From Chrysopilus asiliformis (Eukaryota > Arthropoda > Insecta > Diptera > Rhagionidae), in the NCBI GenBank assembly GCA_964034945.1, contig OZ035962.1, positions 53,500,231 to 53,564,230 of the forward strand: a stretch of DNA of 64,000 nucleotides, given 5' to 3'. The position numbers were made by a program, and so were the translations under genes. Of this stretch, positions 21,842 through 32,444 are shown piece by piece; positions within the stretch are counted from its first letter, which is position 1; each line of letters starts with the position of its first letter. The notes below the pieces were generated by a model, which was given only the letters and a program-made list of their open reading frames with translations, was not told the origin of the DNA and made no database searches.

Positions 21842-22853
21842 AACAGGAAAAATTTTATGTTATAACGCGTAACATAAAATGAAATTGTACTTAAATCGAG
21901 GTGTTATAATTACTTTCTTTTTATTAGAACTTCCTGTCTAAAAACAGTTTCTGTTCCACTCTAGATTTCCTCGGGATGAAACTTTTCCAAATCAACTTTA
22001 TAAATGTAGCTGTTAATGTGGCAAACAATAAAGAGAAACACTTGATCTTTTATATTTACTTTATTATTCTAAATTAACATGCGGCTATATTAATTGAAAC
22101 TTAATCGAGACAACCAACAGCAGAAATTTACATACAAAATCGCTTTGACGTTCACTTACTAGTTCGCGTTTTTTCTTTCATTACTTTTTAGATCACCAAA
22201 ACAACTCTTCTTGATCACTCAAAACCTCGCTAAACTATTGTAAAACCAAATCAATTAAAATGATTGGAAATCAATGCACAAAATACTCGTCAGTTGCACT
22301 GGTAAACTTACGAATCAGAATTGTTCCGAAGATCGAGTAATTTTCGTTAAGAGACGCGAACACTTTGCGAAATCTTAAAAGCGGTTCTTTAAACGAGCTA
22401 GGATCTTTCTGATCGCGATTGTATTTCACTTGGAAAATATTACTAAGAATAAAAACGGAAAGATTGATTTTATGTCGATAAAAAGAAGGTGCTATCGGTT
22501 GGAGCCGTGAATTGAGACCGACTAATTACTCCACGCATGCTTTCATCACTCGTTCTTCTTTTAACACCCACTCACTGATCGATCATTTCTTATCGATCAT
22601 CCGCGGTGGTCCCGGATTGCCGAATAGGCGAAATTGATTGAAGTGCGCGTATCATTTGACACCGCGAACACTTGACCGGAAATCGATGTTGATTTCGATT
22701 AATCTGTGGAATTTTTATTCCACAACATTCGGATTTAATGGCTGCCGAGTAGGCAAAACGATTAAACATCTTTTTCTTTTGAGTTGTGGTGATTTCATGT
22801 GGAATTTTTATTCCACAACAGAGGTAATTATGTTATTTTAAGACATAACATAA
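21842..22853. other. Second, degenerate family-H region; no gene
   Basis: Begins with a near copy of 21694-21780 (AACAGGAAAAATTTTATG) and ends with GTTATTTTAAGACATAACA (22832-22850), the subterminal motif of family H. The family's outer part resumes after the inserted retroposon and the D element (23603-23630). The 67-codon frame at 22638-22841 has no support as a gene. TGTGGAATTTTTATTCCACA occurs twice (22703 and 22799), each a perfect palindrome. Confidence 0.45.
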
Positions 22854-23068
22854 CATTTTTTTTTTGGTGTTTAGGTTAGGTTGGCCTAGTTATACTATAT
22901 GACCATGTCTGGAATTAGTCTTCTCACATTGCACTTAAATGGTGCAGCGAGTAAGTTTTATGAAATAATATTTTTACACGTGCGCCATGAAAATGGCGAC
23001 ACGTATAATCTGGCGTGTACAGTCGGGATCACGACCGACACCCGAGTCCCCCTGGAACACACATAATA
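22854..23068 (-). repeat. Poly(A)-tailed short retroposon, copy J1
   Basis: On the minus strand it runs GTGTGTTCCAGGGGGACTCG to AACCTAACCTAAACACC and a poly(A) tail (22854-22864 as T on the plus strand). A second copy in the opposite orientation is at about 25015-25219, also ending in poly(A). Shared body, opposite orientation and A tail point to retroposition (a SINE or a 5'-truncated LINE). No A/B boxes were identified. Confidence 0.65.
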
Positions 23069-23089
23069 TAACATAAAATCATGGCCGAA

Positions 23090-23601
23090 TTATACAAGGT
23101 CTGCTGGTTATTTTTTGACAGCCACCATTTTGCTACGTCATCGGCAAGAAATTTTTTGTAATGTTGATTGTGCGTACGGAGTTGTTTAGCTAGATATTAG
23201 CTAGATTTGAGAATTAGGGAAAATTCCAATTCAGTCTTATAAGAATTTCTTGCCGATGACGTCAGAGCCAGAAGTCAAAGGCCTACATTACACGCGGCAA
23301 CTTTAAACCGATACTCGATACAAAAAGTTGCTCGTTTGTGCTACACGCGGAGACAAGTTGCCGGAGACTTCTGTATATTACACAGTGAGTGTTTCATGTG
23401 TGTGTGAAGTTGTGTGAAGAACGAACCCGTCCTTTGTGATTTTGTGCTTGTGTGCGTATTTTGTCGCCTTGTTTCTACTTTCGGAACTGGCGACATTAGC
23501 CACCGCTTCCCTCACTTCTTGCGCCTATACTTAGGAAAAGTCGCCGCTTAAAGTTGCCGCGTGTAGGGTAGGCCAAACAGACCTTGTATAATTCGGCCAT
23601 G
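23090..23601. mobile_element. TIR element, family D copy 1, 8-bp duplication (possible P-type MITE)
   Basis: TIR CATGGCCGAATTATACAAGG with inverse at the right, and CATAAAAT on both sides (23082-23089 and 23603-23610), an exact 8-bp duplication. The MITE at 23280-23574 is inserted inside it. The TIR has the CA start and terminal AAGGT motif seen at the ends of the THAP-bearing element at 58001-59412, and the 8-bp duplication fits the P superfamily. A second copy is at 60809-61044. Confidence 0.75.
23280..23574. mobile_element. 295-bp MITE with GGCCTA ends, copy 1
   Basis: Starts GGCCTACATTACACGCGGCA and ends with the inverse, GTGTAGGGTAGGCC. AAA flanks both sides (23277-23279, 23575-23577), and the uninterrupted sequence in D copy 2 (GTCAAACAG, near 61017) confirms the insertion point. 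An inverted copy is at 24115-24403 and a split copy at 24078-24114 and 39508-39606. Non-coding. Confidence 0.8.
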
Positions 23602-23632
23602 GCATAAAATGACAAAATTTTCGTGATATGCT

Positions 23633-24077
23633 ACACCGCGTCTTGACCTGGGATTTTTCATCGCAGAGATTTTTGATTGACCAATCAGAGCTCGAGTTGA
23701 CGGAGGGGAAAAATCCCAGAGAGAAATTTCTTGAAATCTTGCAATAGCAAAATTTCTTGGAATTTCACAATTCAAGATGGCGGAATCCAATTTCTCCCGA
23801 CAAGTAATTGCAAAAATAACTAATTTTTACAAAATACGACACAAAAAGCTTTGGAAGAGAATATATAACATTAAGGGGTTTTTCTTTTCGTCTGTTCTTC
23901 TGTTTCAGCCTTTTCAATTTCACGTATTGCATTAATTACGAGAGCGGCGACTAGTGTTTTTTTTCATTGCCAATTTGAGAAATAAAATTTCAAGAGATTT
24001 TTGGCCCAGCTGTCAAAAAAATCTCATTGTGGTGAGATATTTCTTCGGATGAAAAATTGTTAATCAAGACGCGGTGT
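23633..24077. mobile_element. 445-bp TIR element (family L)
   Basis: Left end ACACCGCGTCTTGA and right end TCAAGACGCGGTGT are perfect inverses, followed inward by a second shared block (TTTTTCATC). The interior is AT-rich and non-coding. The target duplication is not obvious. Confidence 0.65.
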
Positions 24078-24114
24078 TACACACGGCAACTTTAAACCGA
24101 TACTCGATACAAAA

Positions 24115-24403
24115 GGCCTATGTTACACACAGCAACTTTAAGCGGCGACTTTTCTTAAGTATAGGCGCGAGAAGTGAGGGAAGCGGTGGCTAATGTCGCC
24201 AGTTCCGAAAGTAGAAACAAGGCGACAAAATACGCACACAAGCACAAAATCACAAAGAACGGGTTCGTTCTTCAAACAACTTCACACATACATGAAACAC
24301 TCACTGTGTAATATACAGAAGTTTCCGGCAACTTGTCTCCGCGTGTAGCACAAACGAGCAACTATCGTGTATCGGTTTAAAGTTGCCGTGTGTAACATAG
24401 GCC
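24115..24403. mobile_element. 289-bp MITE with GGCCTA ends, copy 2 (inverted)
   Basis: Reverse-oriented relative of 23280-23574, from GGCCTATGTTACACACAGC to GTGTGTAACATAGGCC. It is inserted in, or directly joined to, part of a third copy (24078-24114). The truncated 5' LTR of the Mag-like element begins in the next base. Confidence 0.75.
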
Positions 24404-24484
24404 CAGGGCGTTTTGAATAAAGAAAGCCAGAGCAGGCCGCAGCTTATTACGTGTTTTATTTATATATTAAAGAAGTATAAAACA
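24404..24484 (+). repeat. Truncated 5' LTR of the Mag-like element
   Basis: Identical in layout to the last 81 bp of the 3' LTR; the first 32 bp or so (TGTTGCATATGTGAGGTGG...) are missing. The break coincides with the end of the MITE at 24403. Confidence 0.85.
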
Positions 24485-24502
24485 TGGCGCAGTCGCAAGT
24501 AG
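24485..24502 (+). promoter_or_regulatory. Primer binding site, tRNA-Ser type
   Basis: TGGCGCAGTCGCAAGTAG starts at the base after the LTR end (AACA). TGGCGCAGTCG is the usual insect tRNA-Ser complement. The gag start codon ATG (24484-24486) overlaps the LTR/PBS junction. Confidence 0.8.
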
Positions 24503-24606
24503 GGTTTATACCTCCGCAGCCCTGAAGTCTCATCGGTAACGTGGCAGATAATTGGGAAAAGTTCCTAAAAAAATTTAAGAACTATATGAAAGCGTCTGGT
24601 TTAGAT

Positions 24607-25380
24607 TAGTGAGCCTACATATAAAGAGAGTGGCCAGGTGGCTTTCGAAGTGCTTTCGAAGTGGACGTTTCGTCCGAATTCGAAAAGTAAGTGGACGGTT
24701 GTTAATGTGTTAGTGAGTGTATTACTAGTTGTCATTTATTTAAAAAAACGGCGGGAATCTTGACTGGTAAGTTTTGCATAACTTTTCCGTATTTCGATAG
24801 TAAAAACACTTTTGTTATTTAAGAGGACGCAATTAGTTATCCGAGACATATAATAACATCTGGAGACATGGAATACTATCTGTAGACGTGGTAAAAATAG
24901 GCACTGCAGTTTTGAATCGAGTCTCTCTCGAGTTGCCGTTGGGGCGTTGGAGGTGGTCGAGATTGGTTCCGGTCGGAGGAATCGCCATCTTGGAGTGTCT
25001 TTAGAGTGCAGAGTTGTGTGTTCCAGGGGGGCTCGGGTGTCGGTCGTGATTCCGACTGTACAAGCCAGTTCAGACATGTCGCCATTTTCATGGCTCACAT
25101 GTGGTATTCTAAAAAACCTACTCGCTGCACCATTCATGTCTAGTGAGAGATGATTATCTTTAACACATGGTCATATAGCTTTGCTGGACCAACCTAAATC
25201 AAATTCAAAAAAAAAAAAAAAGTTTTGAATAGAAGGTAAATTGAATTTCTCTGTAAGGTGCAATTGAATTTCTGAAATTTACCAAAAATTCAAATTTTAA
25301 CGAATTCTATTTTTTCTTTGAATGTTTTTTCTGTATTTACAAATATTTGAAGATAGAAGCGATTCCCGATGGTTTTGAAT
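24607..25380. other. Left arm of element T with poly(A) retroposon J2
   Basis: 24607-24900 is non-coding T sequence. From about 24900, clearly from 25015 to 25205, sequence matches retroposon J1 (22854-23068) in the opposite orientation and ends in a poly(A) run at 25206-25220. The 133-codon minus-strand frame (24736-25137) lies across the junction and is not credible as a gene. 25221-25380 is AT-rich, with GGTAAATT/AATTTACC inverted motifs. Confidence 0.55.
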
Positions 25381-25507
25381 TATAATAATGTTGTTTTAAA
25401 TAAAATAATGGGTGACCACAATTGTGTCTATAATATTTTATAGGGCTTATAGGTCAAAAATAAAACAAATGTTTCTAATGGTCAATAAATATTTTCTTTT
25501 ACTTCTC

Positions 25508-25540
25508 GACGTTTCGCCTGTTTTCACTTGGCGTCTTCAG
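25508..25540 (-). ncRNA. Hammerhead-ribozyme-like motif, Penelope inverted copy
   Basis: Minus-strand CTGAAGAC, GCC/GGC stem with an 11-nt loop, GAAAC and GTC, flanked by CTC and GAG. Identical to the motifs at 27198 and 30067. See the entry at 27198-27230 for the reasoning. Confidence 0.65.
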
Positions 25541-25797
25541 GAGCTATACATTTGAACACAAAATTTCTCATTAGGAAACAATACTATCCAATTAAAATCT
25601 AGTACTTACAATTTATTAACATTGATAAAATCACTATATATATAATTAAAAGTCAAAAATTGAAAATCAATAAAATCACAATTACTACATATATAATAAA
25701 TTAAATTAACTAAATAAATTTGGCTACGGACGTTACAATTAAACTAAGCTTTTTTCAAAAAATTGTATATACTTAGCGGGGCCTTATTTGAGAACTG

Positions 25798-26702
25798 CTA
25801 TTTTAAAATAGCACAGTATGTGGCGTTTACATCGTCCACCGTATCTGACTTTCTATTCATGCTGTTTTTAGTACGATAAATGTGAAGGGCTTCTAATATG
25901 TATCGTTTCTTTTGGTGTTTTTCTTTATCTATAATTCTTGTTTTTTCAAAGTCAGGTGTGTGATCTTGTTCCACGCAATGATAAGTGAGTGCTGTTTTGT
26001 TGCTGCTTTTAGATTTTAAGTCCGACTTATGTCCCGCGATTCTGTTTTTTAGATATTGCTTTGTTGTCCCAACATACTCCATATCACAGCCTGATGTTTG
26101 ATTGCCACCGCAAGGTATGTTGTAAATGACATCATGTTGATGCCATTTCGAGGTCTTATCCTTGAGTCTAGTAAATAAACTCCCTACTGTTTTTTTATTT
26201 CTGAATGCAATTTCTGTATTTCTGTTGCATTCTTTTAATACCCGCGACGTAGCTTCAGAGACTCCCGGAATATATGTCAAACTCATATATTTTTTGTTGT
26301 CTTGAGTCTCTTCCATTGAATTTTCCGGGTTATCACTAAACTTACATCTATGTACGATGCGCCGTATTATTCTGTTTGGAAAGTTGTTCATTTTTAGAAT
26401 CATAAATACATCCTTCTGTGCTTGTTGCCAATATTCTTTACTAGTGGTTTCAAAAATTCTTCTTGCATAATTGGTAGCAGTGTTTAACACCTGGTAACGT
26501 GGATGTGTTGAGTGGTAATTCAACAATCGACCAGAGGCCAAATCTTTTTTATACCATTTGGTTTTTAAATATTTGTCCACACGCATTATTGTGATATCTA
26601 AATAATTAAGTTGATCATCTGTTTCCTTGTCTACTGTAAATTTCAATCTCTCATGATAATCGTTTAATTTCCCTAAAATTGATTGAATCTCATCTGTCTT
26701 GC
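25798..26702 (-). pseudogene. Inverted 5'-truncated Penelope ORF fragment
   Basis: On the minus strand the frame matches the main ORF from the segment just after the YVDD box (KTDEIQSILG) to its last residue, without visible changes, including the endonuclease domain. The upstream half of RT is missing. The inversion point is at 26702/26703, where the sequence flips into the direct pseudo-LTR copy. The in-frame ATG a few codons upstream comes from the junction and is not original. Confidence 0.9.
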
Positions 26703-27342
26703 GGGACATAAGTCGGACTTAAAATCTAAAAGCAGCAACAAAACAGCACTCACTTATCATTGCGTGGAACAAGATCACACACCTGACTTTGAAAAAACAA
26801 GAATTATAGATAAAGAAAAACACCAAAAGAAACGATACATATTAGAAGCCCTTCACATTTATCGTACTAAAAACAGCATGAATAGAAAGTCAGATACGGT
26901 GGACGATGTAAACGCCACATACTGTGCTATTTTAAAATAGCAGTTCTCAAATAAGGCCCCGCTAAGTATATACAATTTTTTGAAAAAAGCTTAGTTTAAT
27001 TGTAACGTCCGTAGCCAAATTTATTTAGTTAATTTAATTTATTATATATGTAGTAATTGTGATTTTATTGATTTTCAATTTTTGACTTTTAATTATATAT
27101 ATAGTGATTTTATCAATGTTAATAAATTGTAAGTACTAGATTTTAATTGGATAGTATTGTTTCCTAATGAGAAATTTTGTGTTCAAATGTATAGCTCCTG
27201 AAGACGCCAAGTGAAAACAGGCGAAACGTCGAGAAGTAAAAGAAAATATTTATTGACCATTAGAAACATTTGTTTTATTTTTGACCTATAAGCCCTATAA
27301 AATATTATAGACACAATTGTGGTCACCCATTATTTTATTTAA
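26703..27342 (+). repeat. Upstream pseudo-LTR of Penelope (direct partial copy)
   Basis: The sequence repeats 29572-30170 or so: the last 80 codons of the ORF (26703-26940), then the non-coding tail with a hammerhead-like motif (27198-27230), and on to GACACAATTGTGGTCACCC. The same block is present inverted at 25396-26040. It would supply the promoter and ribozyme upstream of the ORF, as in other Penelope elements. Confidence 0.85.
27198..27230 (+). ncRNA. Hammerhead-ribozyme-like motif in the upstream pseudo-LTR
   Basis: CTGAAGA fits the conserved CUGANGA box. It is followed by C, a GCC...GGC stem II, and GAAAC, and then GTC, which would be the cleavage triplet. CTC before and GAG after can pair as stem I. 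Stem III would be minimal (AC/GU), as in published Penelope-associated hammerheads that act as dimers. Position in the pseudo-LTR fits that class. Activity is inferred and not shown. Confidence 0.7.
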
Positions 27343-27373
27343 AATTTATACCAGTGGGCGAAAAACTGGGAAT

Positions 27374-29809
27374 ATGGAAATCTCATATGAACACATTAGA
27401 TCTCATTACGGATATGAAATATGTCAGAAAATCAAGGAAGTAAACAAAATAATGAAGAAAAAGGCAAAAGTCACGGCATCAAGGAATTTTCTATTGAAAT
27501 GTAGAGAATATGGAATCACACCAAAATTCATAACAAATAGTACAAGGAACGTACATAAGTTGATGACAGATTTAGGAATGTTTAAAAACACTTTGGGATA
27601 TTTTCACGTAAAGATATTAAACCTAAAAATAAGGGAAAAATTTAAAACATTAAAAGATATGAATAATAACACCGAACAACTACGCAAAAACATCATGGAG
27701 ACGATACCAACACACAGTGATCAGCTGTTTGATCGACAACACAAAATATACGAACACTCGTTAGCATTAGAGGAAAAGACCAACACCAAAAAGTTTGAAG
27801 CGTTATTAACAGAACTTATAAACAAGCTTGGTTTGACATTTAACTCGATGGCGTTCAAAAATACAACGAAAAAGAGCTTTCCGAGAGAGGTAGAGCTTTT
27901 ACTCTCCCTAGGTAAGAAATTCGCTTTGCCATACGATCATACGGACTTTCCACTACTACATGCAATTGCTGATGCAGAATCCATGATACAAGCTGCTAAA
28001 ATAGAAGAGAAAGAAAAGGATATTGCCAGAGCCAAATTTTGCAATATTCTCTCTAACAATTCAAAACACAAAAATTATTCACATCGAAAATTCTTCGTTG
28101 CGATCCAAAAAACTACAAAAAAGTTTTTGAATGATAACAAGGACATAGTTATTCTACAAGCTGACAAAGGAAATATCACAGTTGCAATGGACAGAGACAA
28201 TTATGAATCAAAAATGACGGATATTGTGGTCGAAAATAGGGATTATAGGAAACAGAGGGATGACCCAACGAGCAGACTACAGAGAATAAACAATGATTTT
28301 ATCAAAAAACTTCATAATTTGAATATTATTGACGACTACCAAAAAACTCAAATGACAACATATACCGCTCAACCGCTTAAGATGTATGGTCTCCCAAAAA
28401 TACACAAAGAAGGCCATCCCTTAAGACCGATCGTGTCATCTATCGGATCACCGTCTTATAAACTGTCGAAGTTTTTAGCAAGCAACTTAAAGGAACTCAC
28501 AAAAAACTCAAAGTACAACATTAAAAATTCCAAGGATGTCATCAACGAATTGAACAATATCACTATTGAAAAAGACGAAAGTCTCGTCTCATTTGACGTG
28601 GTATCTTTGTTTTCAAATGTTCCTAAGCATTTATGTTTACAAATCATAGAACAAAAATTCGAAACTCTGAAAAATGTTTGCAAAGTTCCAAAAAAGTTAT
28701 TTTTAGAATCATTAAGATTTTGCATAAACGACTGCAATTATTTCATGTATGATGGGAATATTTACAGACAAATGTTTGGACTACCGATGGGGAACCCACT
28801 TTCACCAATTTTAGCAGACATTGTCTTAGAATCCTTATTGGATACAAAACTGAATGGTTCCTTAAAATTTATTGTAAAATATGTTGACGATTTATTAGCA
28901 GTTGTCAAGACAGATGAGATTCAATCAATTTTAGGGAAATTAAACGATTATCATGAGAGATTGAAATTTACAGTAGACAAGGAAACAGATGATCAACTTA
29001 ATTATTTAGATATCACAATAATGCGTGTGGACAAATATTTAAAAACCAAATGGTATAAAAAAGATTTGGCCTCTGGTCGATTGTTGAATTACCACTCAAC
29101 ACATCCACGTTACCAGGTGTTAAACACTGCTACCAATTATGCAAGAAGAATTTTTGAAACCACTAGTAAAGAATATTGGCAACAAGCACAGAAGGATGTA
29201 TTTATGATTCTAAAAATGAACAACTTTCCAAACAGAATAATACGGCGCATCGTACATAGATGTAAGTTTAGTGATAACCCGGAAAATTCAATGGAAGAGA
29301 CTCAAGACAACAAAAAATATATGAGTTTGACATATATTCCGGGAGTCTCTGAAGCTACGTCGCGGGTATTAAAAGAATGCAACAGAAATACAGAAATTGC
29401 ATTCAGAAATAAAAAAACAGTAGGGAGTTTATTTACTAGACTCAAGGATAAGACCTCGAAATGGCATCAACATGATGTCATTTACAACATACCTTGCGGT
29501 GGCAATCAAACATCAGGCTGTGATATGGAGTATGTTGGGACAACAAAGCAATATCTAAAAAACAGAATCGCGGGACATAAGTCGGACTTAAAATCTAAAA
29601 GCAGCAACAAAACAGCACTCACTTATCATTGCGTGGAACAAGATCACACACCTGACTTTGAAAAAACAAGAATTATAGATAAAGAAAAACACCAAAAGAA
29701 ACGATACATATTAGAAGCCCTTCACATTTATCGTACTAAAAACAGCATGAATAGAAAGTCAGATACGGTGGACGATGTAAACGCCACATACTGTGCTATT
29801 TTAAAATAG
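27374..29809 (+). CDS. Penelope-like reverse transcriptase with GIY-YIG endonuclease
   Basis: Uninterrupted frame; I prefer the ATG at 27374 (MEISYEHIRS) to the upstream one at 27317, which lies in the pseudo-LTR junction, giving 811 residues. The N-terminal region is helical and basic. RT motifs, counted from 27317: LQADKGNITVAMDRDNY (280-296), KMYGLPKIHK (355-364), the first catalytic Asp in SFDVVSLFSNVP (425-436), GLPMGNPLSPILAD (488-501) and KYVDDLLA (521-528). The C-terminal endonuclease has the GIY-YIG-like pair VIYNIP (721-726) and MEYVG (737-741), Arg750, zinc-type Cys727/Cys735, and Glu800 in YILEALHI. All key residues are present, so it may encode a functional enzyme. Confidence 0.93.
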   Translation: MEISYEHIRSHYGYEICQKIKEVNKIMKKKAKVTASRNFLLKCREYGITPKFITNSTRNVHKLMTDLGMFKNTLGYFHVKILNLKIREKFKTLKDMNNNTEQLRKNIMETIPTHSDQLFDRQHKIYEHSLALEEKTNTKKFEALLTELINKLGLTFNSMAFKNTTKKSFPREVELLLSLGKKFALPYDHTDFPLLHAIADAESMIQAAKIEEKEKDIARAKFCNILSNNSKHKNYSHRKFFVAIQKTTKKFLNDNKDIVILQADKGNITVAMDRDNYESKMTDIVVENRDYRKQRDDPTSRLQRINNDFIKKLHNLNIIDDYQKTQMTTYTAQPLKMYGLPKIHKEGHPLRPIVSSIGSPSYKLSKFLASNLKELTKNSKYNIKNSKDVINELNNITIEKDESLVSFDVVSLFSNVPKHLCLQIIEQKFETLKNVCKVPKKLFLESLRFCINDCNYFMYDGNIYRQMFGLPMGNPLSPILADIVLESLLDTKLNGSLKFIVKYVDDLLAVVKTDEIQSILGKLNDYHERLKFTVDKETDDQLNYLDITIMRVDKYLKTKWYKKDLASGRLLNYHSTHPRYQVLNTATNYARRIFETTSKEYWQQAQKDVFMILKMNNFPNRIIRRIVHRCKFSDNPENSMEETQDNKKYMSLTYIPGVSEATSRVLKECNRNTEIAFRNKKTVGSLFTRLKDKTSKWHQHDVIYNIPCGGNQTSGCDMEYVGTTKQYLKNRIAGHKSDLKSKSSNKTALTYHCVEQDHTPDFEKTRIIDKEKHQKKRYILEALHIYRTKNSMNRKSDTVDDVNATYCAILK

Positions 29810-30066
29810 CAGTTCTCAAATAAGGCCCCGCTAAGTATATACAATTTTTTGAAAAAAGCTTAGTTTAATTGTAACGTCCGTAGCCAAATTTATTTAGTTA
29901 ATTTAATTTATTATATATGTAGTAATTGTGATTTTATTGATTTTCAATTTTTGACTTTTAATTATATATATAGTGATTTTATCAATGTTAATAAATTGTA
30001 AGTACTAGATTTTAATTGGATAGTATTGTTTCCTAATGAGAAATTTTGTGTTCAAATGTATAGCTC

Positions 30067-30099
30067 CTGAAGACGCCAAGTGAAAACAGGCGAAACGTC
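30067..30099 (+). ncRNA. Hammerhead-ribozyme-like motif at the Penelope 3' end
   Basis: Same 33-nt motif as at 27198-27230, here downstream of the intact ORF. Cleavage at both sites would release a unit-length RNA spanning the coding copy. That role is inference from other Penelope elements. Confidence 0.7.
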
Positions 30100-30283
30100 G
30101 AGAAGTAAAAGAAAATATTTATTGACCATTAGAAACATTTGTTTTATTTTTGACCTATAAGCCCTATAAAATATTATATAATAATGTTGTTCAATCAAAA
30201 ATAAAATTGATATATAAAAAATATGCATACTTTTATTTGTAATAAAAACACAAACGTTGGTTATAGTTACTATTATATTATTA

Positions 30284-31498
<1,215 letters not shown>

Positions 31499-31544
31499 TG
31501 TGTATTCGTGTAGTCTTCTTCCGGTGCTGTCTACTTCTGTTGGG

Positions 31545-31985
31545 ACTCCTTCGGCGGAAAAGGCTTACGAATCTACGTTGGGGATTGCCTCATCTATTCA
31601 GCCACCATCCTGTTGTTGATGTCATTCTGTTGTTTAGTGGGGCGTTGTTTGAAGCGTATTTTAGATCTGAAATGTAAATCAGGTTTTGAGTTTTCTCGTA
31701 AAAAATCACCGAAATCGTGACCAAACAAACATTAATAAGTGAGGATTTTCATATACCTTTGCGTGCCCGCCAGAGCAGCGCCCTTTCGCGAGTAACCCTT
31801 CGCCCATGATTGATTCAGTGAGGCCGTCTTCTCAGCGTCCACAAGAGCATCCACCTATACCCCTGCCTGCGAGAAGGCAGCCGCTCGAATGCTATACAAA
31901 ACGTAGTTTTCGCTGTCGTGCTTTTGGTTTCAGAATACACCGCGATCGCTTCACCGAACTTTTTCGACACTAGCATCTTAATTAT
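31545..31985 (-). pseudogene. Hop: Captured fragment of Hop/STIP1 co-chaperone (first TPR region)
   Basis: Minus-strand exon 31757-31985 encodes, with one frameshift and one stop, the hallmarks of the N-terminal TPR domain of Hsp70/Hsp90-organising protein: KKFGEAIAVYSE, then ENYVLYSIRAAAFSQAG, ALVDAEKTASLNQSWAKG and YSRKGAALAGTQR. A canonical donor (AAAG|GTATAT) follows. An 80-bp intron ends TTTCAG at 31677, and the next exon (31676 to about 31545) reads DLKYASNNAPLNNRM, consistent with the next part of Hop. The fragment lies directly upstream of, and in the same orientation as, the RpS5 fragment. The first exon is secure; the second is probable. Confidence 0.8.
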
Positions 31986-32444
31986 GTAGGGGACACTGGG
32001 GTATTCTGGACCACGGGGAATTGCGGACCAGCGTCATTTTTTTCCCCCTAGTAGTGGTTGGTAGCTGCAAATAACTGTAATCAGTTTGCCTCATGTTAAG
32101 CTAATTTTCCTAACAGTACTCGACTTGTGTATACGCACTATCACCTCGCTTCGATAGCAAATAGAAAAGTGATACTTCGAAATTTTTTTTTTCACTTTGT
32201 GTTTCGCTTAAATTTAACCACATTTTTCGAGAATCAACTCAAGTAAATATATTGATAATATTCGCGGAGCCTTAAGCGTTCGACACTGACAAGAAATTTT
32301 GCATGAAGTTTGCATTGTGTTACTAATAGCTGCCATATTGTAAAAAAGAGCATTCGGGGAATTGTGGACCACTTTTGTCGGGGAATTATGGACCACTCAA
32401 TTCTTGACATTTGACAAGCAAACTTCGTGTATTTGATGCATATA

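Larger units (their letters stand above)
25396..30176 (+). mobile_element. Penelope-like retroelement, complex but complete-looking copy
   Basis: The whole unit is bounded by a 15-bp direct repeat, TATAATAATGTTGTT (25381-25395 and 30177-30191). Structure: an inverted 3' fragment (25396-26702, minus), a direct partial copy forming the upstream pseudo-LTR (26703-27342), and then the coding copy with its own 3' end (27343-30176). Inverted and tandem partial copies within a single target duplication are typical of Penelope elements. The three copies of the terminal region appear virtually identical, which implies a recent insertion. Confidence 0.9.

Noticed and set aside
24736..25137. 133-codon minus-strand frame as a host gene
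   Set aside because: It crosses the border between element T and retroposon J2, and the J2 body recurs at 22854-23068 in repeat context.
26683..26940. 85-codon plus-strand frame as a separate gene
   Set aside because: It is the truncated 3' end of the Penelope ORF within the upstream pseudo-LTR; its start codon comes from the inversion junction.
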